The notes beneath the pieces are model-generated. The model did no database searches and had not been told where the DNA came from. It worked only from the letters and a program-made list of their open reading frames with translations. From assembly GCA_947588835.1 (NCBI GenBank), contig CANPZS010000019.1:1-37898 (forward strand): a stretch of 37,898 bases of DNA, given 5' to 3'. Shown here piece after piece: positions 19,985 through 29,461 of the stretch. How positions within the stretch are numbered: position 1 is the stretch's first letter; every line of letters begins with the position of its first letter. This DNA is from an uncultured Bacteroidales bacterium (GTDB lineage Bacteria; Bacteroidota; Bacteroidia; Bacteroidales; UBA932). Both the position numbers and the translations under genes were made by a program.

Positions 19985-21406
19985 CTATTCGGAGGCCGGA
20001 ACCAGAATCTCCTCTATGTCATCGACATATTTCTTGAATGTCTTGTCGATGGAAATGAGGTCCGCGACCGTGTTGCATGCATGCAGGACGGTGGCATGGT
20101 CCTTGCCGCCGAGTTCGGAGCCTATCGCGGACAGCGAGCAGCTTCCTATCAGATGCCGTATCATATACATGGCTATCTGCCTCGCCTGCACTATATTGCG
20201 TTTTCTGGACTTCGACAGGAGCGCGTCGCGGGTGATGTTGAAATAGTCGCAGACAACTTTCTGTACCTTGTCCATGGTGACGTCGCTCTCCTGCTCGCCT
20301 ATTATGTTGGCTATGATATGTTCGGCGAGCGGCACCGTGACTTCCTGATGCACGAGGGTGGCATGCGCGATGATGGATATGAGGACTCCTTCCAGTTCAC
20401 GGAAATTGGTCCGTATCCTCGTGGCGAGATACACGAGCACGTCGTCGCTTATGTTGACGCCCTCCCTGAAGCATCTTGCCTTCAGCATCGACAGGCGGGT
20501 GCTGTAGTCGGGTCTCGTAAGCTCGACCGAAAGCCCCCACTTGAACCTCGAAAGCAGCCGCTCCTCGAAATTCTGGAGATCCACGGGAGCGCGGTCCGAC
20601 GTGAAGACGAGCTGGCAGCCGTTCCTGTGCAGATGGTTGAATACGTTGAAAAACGCATTCTGGGCCTTCTGGCTGTTCAGATCCTGGATGTCGTCCACAA
20701 TGAGCACGTCCATCTTCTGATAGAAAGCCATGAATTCCGTCAGCTTGTTGCCCATCGTGGCGTCCATGTACTGCGTCTTGAATTCATTGCCCGTGACATA
20801 AAGCACCACCAGCTCCGGATGCTTTTCCTTTATCGATATGCCTATCGCCTGCGCGAGATGCGTCTTGCCCAGTCCGGGGCCTCCGAAAAGGAGCAGCGGA
20901 TTGAACGGAGTCTTGCCGGGGGCGGCCGATATGCTCTCTCCGGCCGTTATGCCCATCTTGTTGCACTCTCCGGCCACCATGTTGCCGAAGCAGAAAACAG
21001 GATTGAGCCTCGGATCTATGCGTACCCTCTGTATGCCCGGGAAGACGTAGGCGTCCGGGCTGCCGGACTGGCTGAAGGTGTTGATGGAGACCGGCTTGTT
21101 GACCGGAGCGGTCCCGTGTGAGGCCGGATATATCATGGTCCCGTTCTTCACCGGCCGGATCAGGTACACCAATTTGGCGTCCGTGCCGATCTCCCTCTTG
21201 AGGGTCATCTTGATGATGTCGAGGAACGATTCTTCAAGGTATTCGCGAAAAAAGTGCGTAGGGACCTCCACCGTGAGCGTGGATTCTTCGATGGAAACCG
21301 GGACGATGGGCCTGAACCAAGTTTTGAATTTCTGCGGATCGATGTTTTGCTCGATAATCCGCAGACAGTTCTCCCATACTTCTATATGTCGTTCCCGTCT
21401 TTCCAT
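19985..21406 (-). CDS. dnaA: Chromosomal replication initiator DnaA
   Basis: Binds and opens the replication origin. All four domains can be followed. Domain I (WENCLRIIEQ, FKTWFRPIVPV) leads to a short linker, then the AAA+ domain with Walker A GGPGLGKT (175-182), Walker B LIVDDIQDL, and FTSDRAPVDL with the arginine-finger region ERLLSRFKWGL. The C-terminal DNA-binding domain has KSRKRNIVQARQIAMY and the DnaA signature DHATVLHACNTV. The length of 473 residues is normal. It is followed by pepD and rpe on the same strand rather than by dnaN. The upstream 280 bases are very AT-rich. Confidence 0.96.
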   Translation of the reverse strand: MERRERHIEVWENCLRIIEQNIDPQKFKTWFRPIVPVSIEESTLTVEVPTHFFREYLEESFLDIIKMTLKREIGTDAKLVYLIRPVKNGTMIYPASHGTAPVNKPVSINTFSQSGSPDAYVFPGIQRVRIDPRLNPVFCFGNMVAGECNKMGITAGESISAAPGKTPFNPLLLFGGPGLGKTHLAQAIGISIKEKHPELVVLYVTGNEFKTQYMDATMGNKLTEFMAFYQKMDVLIVDDIQDLNSQKAQNAFFNVFNHLHRNGCQLVFTSDRAPVDLQNFEERLLSRFKWGLSVELTRPDYSTRLSMLKARCFREGVNISDDVLVYLATRIRTNFRELEGVLISIIAHATLVHQEVTVPLAEHIIANIIGEQESDVTMDKVQKVVCDYFNITRDALLSKSRKRNIVQARQIAMYMIRHLIGSCSLSAIGSELGGKDHATVLHACNTVADLISIDKTFKKYVDDIEEILVPASE

Positions 21407-21685
21407 GAATTTGCGATCGTGGTCTCAATGATGAATCCAATGCAAAAATGCATGAAAAAAAATTTATAAAAAATCTTTCCGCCTATTGATTATTAAAATA
21501 ATTTTTCTTTTGGAATTATTGTCCTAATATGCATGCAGGTGCTTTTATAATTGCATAATAATTAATATTTTACAAACATGGAGATTGCGCAATCCAAACA
21601 AATAATTATTTTTTATAAATTATAATAATTAAAAATTCATTCATCCGCGGAAAACGCGGCGGCACGTGCTGAGATCAATGAAAAT
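21407..21685. other. AT-rich intergenic region upstream of dnaA
   Basis: No gene is seen in these 279 bases. They separate dnaA from the amidase gene; both read on the minus strand. The stretch 21591-21643 is almost pure A and T. A perfect 12-base palindrome, GATTGCGCAATC, lies at 21583-21594. I found no copy of the DnaA box TTATCCACA or close variants on either strand. It should contain the dnaA promoter, but no convincing TAnnTTTG could be placed. Confidence 0.5.
21645..21659 (-). terminator. Possible weak terminator after the amidase gene
   Basis: CCGCG (21645-21649) and CGCGG (21655-21659) can pair around a 5-base loop. In the minus direction the stem is followed, after 8-9 bases, by TTTTT. 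The stem is short and the T-run is distant, so this is only a candidate. Confidence 0.3.
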
Positions 21686-22795
21686 TTATCTTTCCACGGT
21701 AATTTTTCCGTTTTCGATCTTCACCAAAAAAGAGTCGGGAAATTTTTTCCGTATCTCATAAAATTCGGCGCGGGCCTTGTCGCGGTCGCCGGAAACTCCG
21801 ACCACATATTTGTTGAGCTTTCCGGTTTTCACGATCATCGGCCTGTAGCCTTTGAAGAACGGATCCTTTTCGGAGAGGAGCTTGGCCGAAGCCGATATCT
21901 GGGTGCCGTAGAGCGTTTCGGGCTCAGGCTCATTTTCTTCCGCGGACTCTCCGGAGCCGGCAGGACGGCTTACGTCAAGGCTCCCGTCATATCTGTCCTT
22001 GAAAGTCCCGAAAGCCTTGAGTATGTTCGAAGCTATCCTGTCCCTGCCGTCCGCGGAACGGAGCGAGGCCAGGTCGGAAGGATTGCTCATGAATCCGCAT
22101 TCCACGAGCACGGCTGGCATAGTGGTCCTCCACAGCACGAGAAACGGGTCCTGCGATACTCCCCTGCTCCTTTTTATAGGAGAACTTCCCATCGCACCGT
22201 TGACGTCCTCGGCAAAGACGAGGCTCTGCCCGAGATTGGCGTTCTGCATGAGGTTGAAAAAAATGTACGACTCCGGATCGTTCGGATCGAAGCCCTGATA
22301 TTTGGTGCTGTAGTCGTCTTCGAGCAGGATCACGGAGTTCTCCCGCTTGGTGAGTTCGAGATTCTTGCTGAAAAGGTCGTTTCCCTTGCGGCTTGACTGT
22401 CCGAGGCAGTGGATCGAATACCCGTTCGCCGAAGTGCCTCCGTCCTGCGCGTTTATATGTATGGATATGAACAGGTCCGCGCTGTTGCGGTTGGCGATGT
22501 CGGCCCGTTCGTTGAGGGGTATGTATTTGTCTGAGCTGCGCGTCATTATCACCTTTATGTCAGGATAGGTCCTTCTGATTTTTTCGGCCAGGCGCCGGCT
22601 TATGTCGAGGGTGAGATTCTTTTCCAGCGTCTTCTTGTCGCGGCTTATGCAGCCTGCGTCCTTGCCTCCGTGACCGGGATCTATGACGACGGTGCTGAAT
22701 TTCAAGGATTTTTTGTCCTGTGCGCTCAGCGGCATTATCATTGCAGCTAAAAAAAGCACCATACAGGCTACGGACATATGCGGAAAAGGCCTCAT
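21686..22795 (-). CDS. N-acetylmuramoyl-L-alanine amidase (Amidase_3), exported
   Basis: Cleaves the amide between N-acetylmuramic acid and the peptide stem in peptidoglycan, as in cell separation or remodelling. The signal peptide (MSVACMVLFLAAMIMPLSAQ) precedes a zinc amidase domain: VIDPGHGGKDAGC (first His), the Glu in KTLEKNLTLDI, LFISIHINAQ (second His), and AVLVECGFMSN (catalytic Glu). A Glu-rich linker and a C-terminal SPOR-like part follow (VVGVSGDRDKARAEFYEIRK), suggesting septal peptidoglycan binding. ATG 22795 gives 369 residues. The in-frame extension to 22897 is rejected because it crosses the promoter and the start of lptD. It is divergent from lptD. Confidence 0.88.
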   Translation of the reverse strand: MRPFPHMSVACMVLFLAAMIMPLSAQDKKSLKFSTVVIDPGHGGKDAGCISRDKKTLEKNLTLDISRRLAEKIRRTYPDIKVIMTRSSDKYIPLNERADIANRNSADLFISIHINAQDGGTSANGYSIHCLGQSSRKGNDLFSKNLELTKRENSVILLEDDYSTKYQGFDPNDPESYIFFNLMQNANLGQSLVFAEDVNGAMGSSPIKRSRGVSQDPFLVLWRTTMPAVLVECGFMSNPSDLASLRSADGRDRIASNILKAFGTFKDRYDGSLDVSRPAGSGESAEENEPEPETLYGTQISASAKLLSEKDPFFKGYRPMIVKTGKLNKYVVGVSGDRDKARAEFYEIRKKFPDSFLVKIENGKITVER

Positions 22796-22813
22796 GGGAA
22801 CGTTTTTGTAAAG

Positions 22814-22842
22814 TTTGAAAATAGTCTTACTTTTGTATTTTG
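22814..22842 (+). promoter_or_regulatory. Candidate lptD promoter
   Basis: TTTG (22814-22817), 18 bases, then TATTTTG (22836-22842). The -7 part is one T short of the consensus. It would start transcription near 22849, giving about 30 bases of leader. The -7 box directly abuts that of the divergent amidase promoter. Confidence 0.35.
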
Positions 22843-22850
22843 CAAATTTA
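22843..22850 (-). promoter_or_regulatory. -7 box for the amidase gene
   Basis: On the minus strand this reads TAAATTTG. A partial -33 (TTTC) lies 18 bases upstream. The start would be near 22836, leaving about 40 bases before the ATG at 22795. Confidence 0.5.
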
Positions 22851-22878
22851 GCAAAATAATTTAGACCTGAAATCATCA

Positions 22879-25665
22879 TTGCCTTTGACAAGGTCATGGA
22901 AATATATTTTCGTCATTCTGACGATTCTCCTTGCCGCAAGCGCAGGCACGTCTTTCGCGCGTTCAGGAAGAATCGGCATGCGCCGGCACATTCAGATGCC
23001 GGCTTCCGTGACGGATACCATAGCCCTGCCGGTCGTGACGCCTTCTTTCACGCTTCCTGTGACAGCTGATTCACTGCTTTCCGCATCGGGCGATTCGCTG
23101 CCTCATAAACTGGATCTGCCGGCCGATTCGCTTGCGGCGGATTCCACGGCCGTGTCGGATTCCCTGCGACTGCTCGAAAAAAGTTCGATCAAGAGGCCCG
23201 CGTTCACCGGGGCGAAAGACACGATATTGGAGGTGTTCACGGACGGACAGCGCAAGGCATATTATTGGGGCGACGTGACAGTGACCTACGACAACGTGAA
23301 GTTGACGGCCGACTACATGGAATACGACATGAATACGGGCATCGTATTCGCAAGGGGGACATACGATTCCATAGCGGGCGAATGGAAAGGCAGGCCGGTG
23401 ATGGAGCAGGGCGGACAGACATACAGCATGGAGGAGATACGGTACAATTTCAACAGTCGTAAAGCCATAATTTCCAACATGATCACCCAGGAAGACGAGG
23501 GCATTCTGCAGGGAAAGAACATAAAGATGCTCGAAGACAGGTCCATAAACATACGGAACGGCATGTATACGGTATGCGATCTGGAGCATCCGCATTATTA
23601 CCTGAGGCTGTCGGTGGCAAAGGTCCTGACGCAGCCATCGCAAAAGACGGTGTTCGGCCCTGCCTGGCCGGTCTTCGAAGACGTGCCGGTGCCCGTGGCG
23701 CTGCCTTTCGGATTCATACCCGACAAGCCGAGCCGTGCCACGGGAATGCTGATGCCGACTTTCGGCGAAGAGGCCGCGCGCGGATTCTACCTCAGGGGAG
23801 CCGGAATGTATTTCGTTCTCGGCGACTATTTCGACCTCTCCATTACCGGCAACATGTACACTCTCGGCTCCTGGGGCCTCGACATTAATTCGAGGTACAA
23901 GGTTAATTATAAATTCTCCGGCAACATGTCGCTCACCCTGTCCAACGACCAGACAGGCGAAAAAGGCAGCACCGACTTTTTCCAGACGAGGAATTTCGGC
24001 GTCAAATGGTCTCATTCGCAGGATTCCAAGATGCATCCGGGGACTACTTTTTCCGCTTCGGTGAATTTTTCGAGCCCCTCCAACAGCCGGTACAATTCCA
24101 CTTCAGTGCAGGAGGCGCTTCAGAACCAGATTTCATCCTCCATATCGTACAGCCGCAACTGGAACGGCCGTTTCAACCTGTCCGTCAATGCTCTGCACAA
24201 TCAGAACTCGCGTGACAGCTCGTATGCCTTCACCTTCCCGAACATAACCTTTTCCGTATCCCGCTTCTACCCTTTCAAGTCCAAGAACAGGGTCGGAAAG
24301 AAGAAATTCTATGAGGACATCTCCTTCGGATATTCGACGAGCCTGCAGAACAAAATCAATTTCAAGGCTTCCGAATTCGGGCAGCCCGGATTCATAGACA
24401 AATTCAAGAACGGCATGTCGCACAGCTTCCAGATAGGACTGCCCAATTTCACGCTGCTGGAGTACCTCAATTTCACTCCGAGCGTTTCGTACGGCATGAA
24501 CTGGTTTTTCCGCAAGACGGAGAAGGAGTACGATCCTGAGACGGATTCGGTGAAAGACGTGGACAGCGGACAGTTCAAGGCTTTCGGCATAACCCAGACC
24601 TATTCCGGAAGCATTTCCATGAGTACGAGGATATACGGTACGTTCAATTTCGGCAAGCACCGCAAGCTCCAGGCCATCAGGCATGTAATCACGCCGTCCG
24701 TCTCGGCCAGCTTCTCCCCCGAGCTCGGCACATACGCCAACGGCTGGAGGACATTGAACTATACGGACACGAGCGGCGTCGCGCATTCGCTGGACTACAA
24801 CATTTACGCAGGACAGCTCAACTCCGCTCCGGGAAAAGGCAGGAACGCCGCGCTCAGCTTCTCCCTCGGCAACAACATCGAAGCCAAGGTGCGGGACTAC
24901 AAGGACACTACCGGCACAGGGACCAAAAAGGTGAAGATAATCGACCAACTCAATTTCAGCGGAAGCTACAACTTCCTCGCGGATTCATTGAAGCTAAGCA
25001 ATATAGGTGTCACGCTGTCGACGTCGGTCTTCGGCAAGATAGGCCTGAGCGCCAACTTCAATTTCGACCCTTATGACATAAACGAACGCGGCGTCAAGGT
25101 CAACAGGCTGCTCATACGCAGCAATCCGCTGAAGCCGCTGCGGCTTACCAACGCCAGCACGTCGTTCTCATATTCCATCAGCGGCAAGGGCGCCACGCAC
25201 GGCGACGACGGCCGCACGGAATCCAGCCCGGCGGACCTGTACCAAAGGGTATACTACCATCCGGTCACGGGAGCCTACATTCCGGGCGGTTATCTGTATT
25301 ATACTAATACAGAGATACCCTGGTCTGTCAATTTCAACTATTCATTCAATTACAGCAGGACATATTCATACGCCAACGGCCAGCGCGTGACGAATGACAA
25401 TTACATCCAGACGCTCGGCCTGAGCGGCAATCTGAAGCTGACTCCGCGACTGTCCCTCAATGCCACTTCCGGACTGGATCTGATGACTATGAAACTGGCT
25501 CCTACGCAGCTGAGCGCGACTTATGATCTGCACTGCTTCAACATTTCCGTATCGTGGGTGCCCACCGGCACATGGAAATCATACAGTTTCCGCATAGCCG
25601 CAAATGCCTCCGCGCTGGCGGACCTGCTGCGCTTCAAGAAAAGCGAAAGCTGGTGGGATCAATAG
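22879..25665 (+). CDS. lptD: LptD-type LPS assembly outer-membrane protein
   Basis: This is a Bacteroidetes-type LptD that inserts lipopolysaccharide into the outer leaflet. The signal peptide ([17 protein letters not shown]) is followed by a Ser/Asp/Leu-rich spacer of about 80 residues, then the periplasmic OstA/LptA-like beta-jellyroll (about 118-210: [27 protein letters not shown]). A large barrel makes up the remainder, with alternating aromatic strands through to [16 protein letters not shown]. The length of 928 residues fits the phylum. The start is a TTG at 22879, or a second TTG two codons on; no ATG or GTG precedes the signal peptide in frame. It diverges from the amidase gene and is followed by rho after 110 bases. 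Confidence 0.85.
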   Translation: MPLTRSWKYIFVILTILLAASAGTSFARSGRIGMRRHIQMPASVTDTIALPVVTPSFTLPVTADSLLSASGDSLPHKLDLPADSLAADSTAVSDSLRLLEKSSIKRPAFTGAKDTILEVFTDGQRKAYYWGDVTVTYDNVKLTADYMEYDMNTGIVFARGTYDSIAGEWKGRPVMEQGGQTYSMEEIRYNFNSRKAIISNMITQEDEGILQGKNIKMLEDRSINIRNGMYTVCDLEHPHYYLRLSVAKVLTQPSQKTVFGPAWPVFEDVPVPVALPFGFIPDKPSRATGMLMPTFGEEAARGFYLRGAGMYFVLGDYFDLSITGNMYTLGSWGLDINSRYKVNYKFSGNMSLTLSNDQTGEKGSTDFFQTRNFGVKWSHSQDSKMHPGTTFSASVNFSSPSNSRYNSTSVQEALQNQISSSISYSRNWNGRFNLSVNALHNQNSRDSSYAFTFPNITFSVSRFYPFKSKNRVGKKKFYEDISFGYSTSLQNKINFKASEFGQPGFIDKFKNGMSHSFQIGLPNFTLLEYLNFTPSVSYGMNWFFRKTEKEYDPETDSVKDVDSGQFKAFGITQTYSGSISMSTRIYGTFNFGKHRKLQAIRHVITPSVSASFSPELGTYANGWRTLNYTDTSGVAHSLDYNIYAGQLNSAPGKGRNAALSFSLGNNIEAKVRDYKDTTGTGTKKVKIIDQLNFSGSYNFLADSLKLSNIGVTLSTSVFGKIGLSANFNFDPYDINERGVKVNRLLIRSNPLKPLRLTNASTSFSYSISGKGATHGDDGRTESSPADLYQRVYYHPVTGAYIPGGYLYYTNTEIPWSVNFNYSFNYSRTYSYANGQRVTNDNYIQTLGLSGNLKLTPRLSLNATSGLDLMTMKLAPTQLSATYDLHCFNISVSWVPTGTWKSYSFRIAANASALADLLRFKKSESWWDQ

Positions 25666-25693
25666 GAATGCCCTCATGTGCGATTCAAAAAAA

Positions 25694-25724
25694 TTTGATT
25701 TATTACATTTTATGGTTATATTTG
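25694..25724 (+). promoter_or_regulatory. rho promoter
   Basis: TTTG (25694-25697), exactly 19 bases, then TATATTTG (25717-25724), an ideal Bacteroidetes promoter. Transcription would start near 25731, leaving a leader of about 45 bases before the rho ATG at 25776. Confidence 0.75.
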
Positions 25725-25775
25725 CAATCCGAAACCTCTTTCGGCTTTCAATTTATTTATTTAATCAAAATCTTT

Positions 25776-27635
25776 ATGCCACACAGTCTTTTCGAACTGA
25801 ACGCGATGACAGAGGAAGAGCTCAGATCGATAGCGGAATCCCTGAATATTAAAAACGCGAAAAAAATGGACCGGGAAAATCTCGGTTATTCGATATTGGA
25901 TGAAGAAGCGAGGGCGGAGTCCCTCAAGCCCATAGAACGGCCCAAAGGCAAGCGCGGACGGCCGAGAAAGGTGCAGCCTGCCGCGGCCCAGACATCGCCG
26001 GCCGCAGTGAAACAGACGCAGGGCGCCGCCGCATCGAAGCCGGCGTCAGCCGCTCCTGAAAATCCTGCCGCCCAGACTGCTGCCGTTCCTGCGCAGGCGG
26101 CTCCAAAGAAACGTGGCCGCAAGCCGAAGCAGCAGTCCGTCGTTCCCGCAGCCGAGACCATTGCATCCGCAGATGCCAGGACGGCCGCAGCAGATGCCAG
26201 GACGGCCGAGAGCCCGAAAACTGCCACGCCGGAGACGGCCGCAGAGACCGCTACGCCCAAAAGACGCGGCCGCCGCAAAAAAGAGCCTCAGGCCGAAGCC
26301 GTCGTTCCGGAAGTTCCGGCTCAGCAGGAAACGGAAGCGCCCAAGACCGACTCAAGGACATTCATCCATCAGCTTTTCGACGACCTTAACGAGGACCAGA
26401 AAGCCCGTCAGGCGCAGCAGACCAGGAAACAACGCTACGGCGCCCAATATCAGCCGCAGGCACAGCCGGAAGCGCAGCCCGCCAAGCCGAGGCTCGAATT
26501 CGAGGGTACCGTAGAGGCCACCGGAGTGCTGGAAATAATGCCGGACGGATACGGCTTCCTGCGTTCTTCGGATTACAATTATCTCAACTCCCCCGACGAT
26601 ATCTACGTTTCCCAGAATCAGATAAAGAACAACGCGCTGAAGACGGGAGACACCGTCACCGGAGAAATACGTCCGCCTAAGGAAGGCGACAAGTATTTCC
26701 CCCTCGTAAAGATAAAATATATAAACGGACGTACTCCGGAATTCGTGCGCGACCGTGTGCCGTTCGACTTCCTGACGCCTCTTTTCCCTACCGAGAAATT
26801 CAACCTGCTCGGACACGGACATGAAAAGAACGTTTCCTGCCGTATCGTGGACATGTTCACGCCTATCGGAAAGGGACAGCGCGGACTTATAGTGGCGCAG
26901 CCGAAGACGGGAAAGACGATGCTGCTCAAAGCCATCGCCAACGCCATCGCCGACAACCATCCGGAAGTATATGAAATCGTGCTCCTTATCGACGAGCGCC
27001 CCGAGGAAGTCACCGACATGAGCCGCAGCGTAAAGGCCGAAGTAGTGGCCTCCACGTTCGACGAACCGGCGGAAAGGCATGTGAAAGTGGCCAACATGGT
27101 GCTTGACAAGGCGCGCAGGATGGTCGAGTGCGGCCACGACGTAGTGATACTGCTCGACTCCATCACCCGTCTCGCACGTGCCTACAACACCGTGCAGCCC
27201 GCATCCGGCAAAGTGCTCACGGGAGGCGTGGACGCCAATGCCCTGCAGAAGCCAAAACGGTTCTTCGGAGCGGCGCGCAACATAGAGAACGGCGGCTCGC
27301 TTACCATTCTCGCCACCGCCCTCACCGAAACCGGCTCCAAGATGGACGATGTCATCTTCGAGGAATTCAAGGGCACAGGCAACATGGAGCTGCAGCTTGA
27401 CCGCAATCTGGCAAACAAGCGCATATTCCCTTCCGTTAATCTCGTATTGTCGAGCACGCGCCGCGATGATCTGCTTTACGATTCATACACGTTGAACCGC
27501 ATCTGGATACTCCGCAAATTGCTGTCGGACATGAATCCCGTGGAGGCCATGACATGGATGCAGCAGCACATGGACGAGTTCAAGACGAACAGGGAGCTGA
27601 TAGACAACATGAGCAAACTGAGCCGTTTCGACTAA
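25776..27635 (+). CDS. rho: Transcription termination factor Rho with disordered insert
   Basis: This is a hexameric RNA-dependent ATPase that ends transcription. At 619 residues it is about 200 longer than E. coli Rho. An N-terminal RhoN helix bundle (about 4-46, [20 protein letters not shown]) is followed by a disordered insert of about 190 residues. The insert is rich in Ala, Pro, Gln and Lys and carries three basic AT-hook-like clusters: GKRGRPRK (58-65), KKRGRKPK (111-118) and KRRGRRKK (162-169). The RNA-binding fold ([20 protein letters not shown]) and the ATPase with Walker A AQPKTGKT (374-381) then follow the normal pattern to KLSRFD. Such inserts are known in Bacteroides Rho. ATG 25776 is set by the promoter; the longer in-frame reading starts inside lptD. 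Confidence 0.95.
   Translation: MPHSLFELNAMTEEELRSIAESLNIKNAKKMDRENLGYSILDEEARAESLKPIERPKGKRGRPRKVQPAAAQTSPAAVKQTQGAAASKPASAAPENPAAQTAAVPAQAAPKKRGRKPKQQSVVPAAETIASADARTAAADARTAESPKTATPETAAETATPKRRGRRKKEPQAEAVVPEVPAQQETEAPKTDSRTFIHQLFDDLNEDQKARQAQQTRKQRYGAQYQPQAQPEAQPAKPRLEFEGTVEATGVLEIMPDGYGFLRSSDYNYLNSPDDIYVSQNQIKNNALKTGDTVTGEIRPPKEGDKYFPLVKIKYINGRTPEFVRDRVPFDFLTPLFPTEKFNLLGHGHEKNVSCRIVDMFTPIGKGQRGLIVAQPKTGKTMLLKAIANAIADNHPEVYEIVLLIDERPEEVTDMSRSVKAEVVASTFDEPAERHVKVANMVLDKARRMVECGHDVVILLDSITRLARAYNTVQPASGKVLTGGVDANALQKPKRFFGAARNIENGGSLTILATALTETGSKMDDVIFEEFKGTGNMELQLDRNLANKRIFPSVNLVLSSTRRDDLLYDSYTLNRIWILRKLLSDMNPVEAMTWMQQHMDEFKTNRELIDNMSKLSRFD
26169..26207 (+). repeat. 21-bp tandem duplication in the rho insert
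   Basis: An 18-base unit (GCAGATGCCAGGACGGCC) occurs at 26169-26186 and again at 26190-26207, a period of 21 bases or seven codons. It encodes ADARTAA followed by ADARTAE. The reading frame is kept, so it only lengthens the disordered segment. Confidence 0.85.
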
Positions 27636-27685
27636 TCGGCTTCAACTTATTGTTTAAACAATCCGACGGCAGTGCCGCCTGATTT

Positions 27686-29107
27686 ATGAGACTGTCCTTA
27701 GACGATACCATAATAGCGCCTGCCACCGTTCCGGGAAGCGGTGCCATAGCCTTGATACGTGTAAGCGGCCCGAAAGCCTTTGAATTTACCGATGCCGTCG
27801 TAAGGTTCAGAAAAGGAAACGCGGCTTCGTCCGAGGGATATTCAATCCATTTCGGCACCGTTTTCACGCAGAACGGCAGGGAGCTCGACGACGTGCTCGT
27901 GAGCATATTCAGAGCGCCGCATTCCTACACGGGTGAAGACTGCACGGAGATAAGCTGCCACGCGTCGAGATACATAACGGGCGAAATAATCCGTCTTTTC
28001 ATAGATGCCGGCGCAAGATATGCCGAACCGGGAGAATTCACGCGGAGAGCCTTCACTGCCGGAAAAATGGATTTGGCGCAGGCCGAAGCCGTGGCTGACT
28101 TGATCGCCGCCGGCACGGAAGCCGCGCACAGGGCGGCATTCATGCAGCTTCGGGGAGGGTTTTCGTCGGAACTGCGGCAGATGCGTTCCGAATTGGTCGA
28201 ACTTGTTTCCCTATTGGAACTCGAGCTGGATTTCAGCGAAGAGGACGTCGAATTCGCCGACAGAGGCCGTCTGAATGCTCTTCTTGACAGCCTTCGGGCC
28301 CATGTCGCCGGACTGACGGATTCATTCCGCCTGGGCAACGCAATCAGAAACGGAGTTCCCGCGGCGATCGTCGGAGCGGCCAATACGGGCAAAAGCACCC
28401 TGTTGAACGCTCTTATAGGCGAGGACAGGGCCATTGTATCGGACATTGCCGGCACGACGAGGGACACCGTGGAGGACACCGTGAATATAGGCGGGATTCT
28501 GTTCAGATTCATCGACACGGCCGGAATCCGGGACACTTCCGATGTCATCGAAAAGCTCGGCATAGAAAGGACTTTCAAGAGGATTTCGGAAGCGGAGATC
28601 ATCCTCGCCGTGCTGGACGCGGATTCGGATGAACATAAGATTTCGGAAGAATGTCGTGAAGTGCTCAGGCATATATCAATCCCCTCCCAAAAGCTCGTTT
28701 TTTTGCTTAACAAGGCCGACATAGCCGACAAAAATCGCTATAACAAAAATGTTATTGCTATAAACAAAATTGTTTTATCAATTGAAAATCAAATAAAAGT
28801 CTTCACTATTTCCGCCAAGACCGGGCAAGGGCTGCCGGAACTGAAAAAACATCTTTCAGACATGGAAAGCCAGTTGATTTCAGATACGGACGCCACCTTC
28901 GTGACCAATTTCAGACATTATCAGGCGCTCGGCGCGGCGGCCCTGTCTCTCGACGAGGCGGCCGCCGCACTCGCCTCCGGCGAGCCGACGGATCTCGTCG
29001 CCGAGCTCCTCCGCGCCGCCCTCTCCCACCTCGGCTCCATCACCGGCGACATCACCACCGACGAAATCCTCGAAACCATCTTTTCCAAATTCTGCGTCGG
29101 AAAGTGA
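27686..29107 (+). CDS. mnmE: tRNA modification GTPase MnmE
   Basis: With MnmG it installs the carboxymethylaminomethyl group on the wobble uridine of certain tRNAs. The folate-binding N-domain (DTIIAPATVPGSGAIALIRV) leads to a helical domain and a G domain inserted in it, with G1 GAANTGKS (230-237), G2 AGTTRD (255-260), G3 DTAG (277-280) and G4 NKAD near 343. The C-terminal signature reads FCVGK, with the functional Cys at 470. The length of 473 residues is normal. It follows rho after 50 bases, a gap holding a TTGTTTAAACAA palindrome but no clear promoter. An AT-rich patch (28731-28812) lies between G4 and G5. It is the last core gene before the defence island. Confidence 0.96.
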   Translation: MRLSLDDTIIAPATVPGSGAIALIRVSGPKAFEFTDAVVRFRKGNAASSEGYSIHFGTVFTQNGRELDDVLVSIFRAPHSYTGEDCTEISCHASRYITGEIIRLFIDAGARYAEPGEFTRRAFTAGKMDLAQAEAVADLIAAGTEAAHRAAFMQLRGGFSSELRQMRSELVELVSLLELELDFSEEDVEFADRGRLNALLDSLRAHVAGLTDSFRLGNAIRNGVPAAIVGAANTGKSTLLNALIGEDRAIVSDIAGTTRDTVEDTVNIGGILFRFIDTAGIRDTSDVIEKLGIERTFKRISEAEIILAVLDADSDEHKISEECREVLRHISIPSQKLVFLLNKADIADKNRYNKNVIAINKIVLSIENQIKVFTISAKTGQGLPELKKHLSDMESQLISDTDATFVTNFRHYQALGAAALSLDEAAAALASGEPTDLVAELLRAALSHLGSITGDITTDEILETIFSKFCVGK

Positions 29108-29230
29108 TTATAAATTTAGAATACTGGGGAGCAAAAAATCGAGATACTCAGCAAAATCTTTGAGTCATGGCAATATACAATAAGGAGGGGAAAAACTATT
29201 GCCTTTATCTTTTTATTGCATTATATTTTA

Positions 29231-29251
29231 TATCTTTGTAAAATAACAAAG
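29231..29251 (+). promoter_or_regulatory. Promoter -7 box and palindrome of the hsd island
   Basis: TATCTTTG (29231-29238) matches TAnnTTTG. It overlaps an inverted repeat, CTTTGT (29234-29239) and ACAAAG (29246-29251), spaced by six A/T bases and spanning the expected start site. The XRE gene begins 10 bases later. This is the arrangement expected for a regulator that represses its own operon; binding is inferred. Confidence 0.5.
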
Positions 29252-29260
29252 GATTGAACA

Positions 29261-29458
29261 ATGGATAAACCCATTAACCGAATAAAAGAGGTGCTTGAGG
29301 AAAAAGGCATCAAACAGACCTGGTTGGCAGAAAAGCTCGGAAAAAGTTTTTGTATTGTCAATTCTTATGTCTGTAATCGTCGGCAGCCAAGTTTAGAGGT
29401 ACTGTTTGAGATAGCAAATATTCTTCAAGTTAACCCTAAAGATTTAATAAAACAATAA
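29261..29458 (+). CDS. Small XRE-family HTH regulator
   Basis: This 65-residue protein is almost entirely one Cro/C1-type helix-turn-helix: RIKEVLEEKGIKQTWLAEKL, then GKSFCIVNSYVCNRRQPSLE as turn and recognition helix, and FEIANILQVNPKDLI closing the bundle. It stops 3 bases before the hsdR start codon and must share its transcript. By analogy with controller proteins of restriction systems it may time expression of the nuclease relative to the methylase; that is inference. A small palindrome over its own promoter supports autoregulation. AT-rich like the rest of the island. Confidence 0.85.
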   Translation: MDKPINRIKEVLEEKGIKQTWLAEKLGKSFCIVNSYVCNRRQPSLEVLFEIANILQVNPKDLIKQ

Positions 29459-29461
29459 GGC

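Noticed and set aside
20081-21121. A 346-codon open frame antisense to dnaA
   Set aside because: It mirrors dnaA codons, matches no family and arises from high GC at third positions. The same holds for the long frames antisense to pfp, ligA, rel, ftsH and lptD.
21407-21685. Replication origin next to dnaA
   Set aside because: The region is AT-rich, but no DnaA box or close variant was found on either strand and dnaN is absent; AT content alone is not enough.
22796-22897. Longer N-terminus for the amidase
   Set aside because: It spans the amidase promoter and the lptD start and would place the signal peptide internally.
25554-25775. Longer N-terminus for Rho starting inside lptD
   Set aside because: It crosses a near-ideal promoter, and the RhoN domain begins right at the ATG at 25776.
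29108-29230. Terminator after mnmE
   Set aside because: ACTCA/TGAGT can pair over a 9-11 base loop near 29140-29166, but the stem is short and has no T-run.
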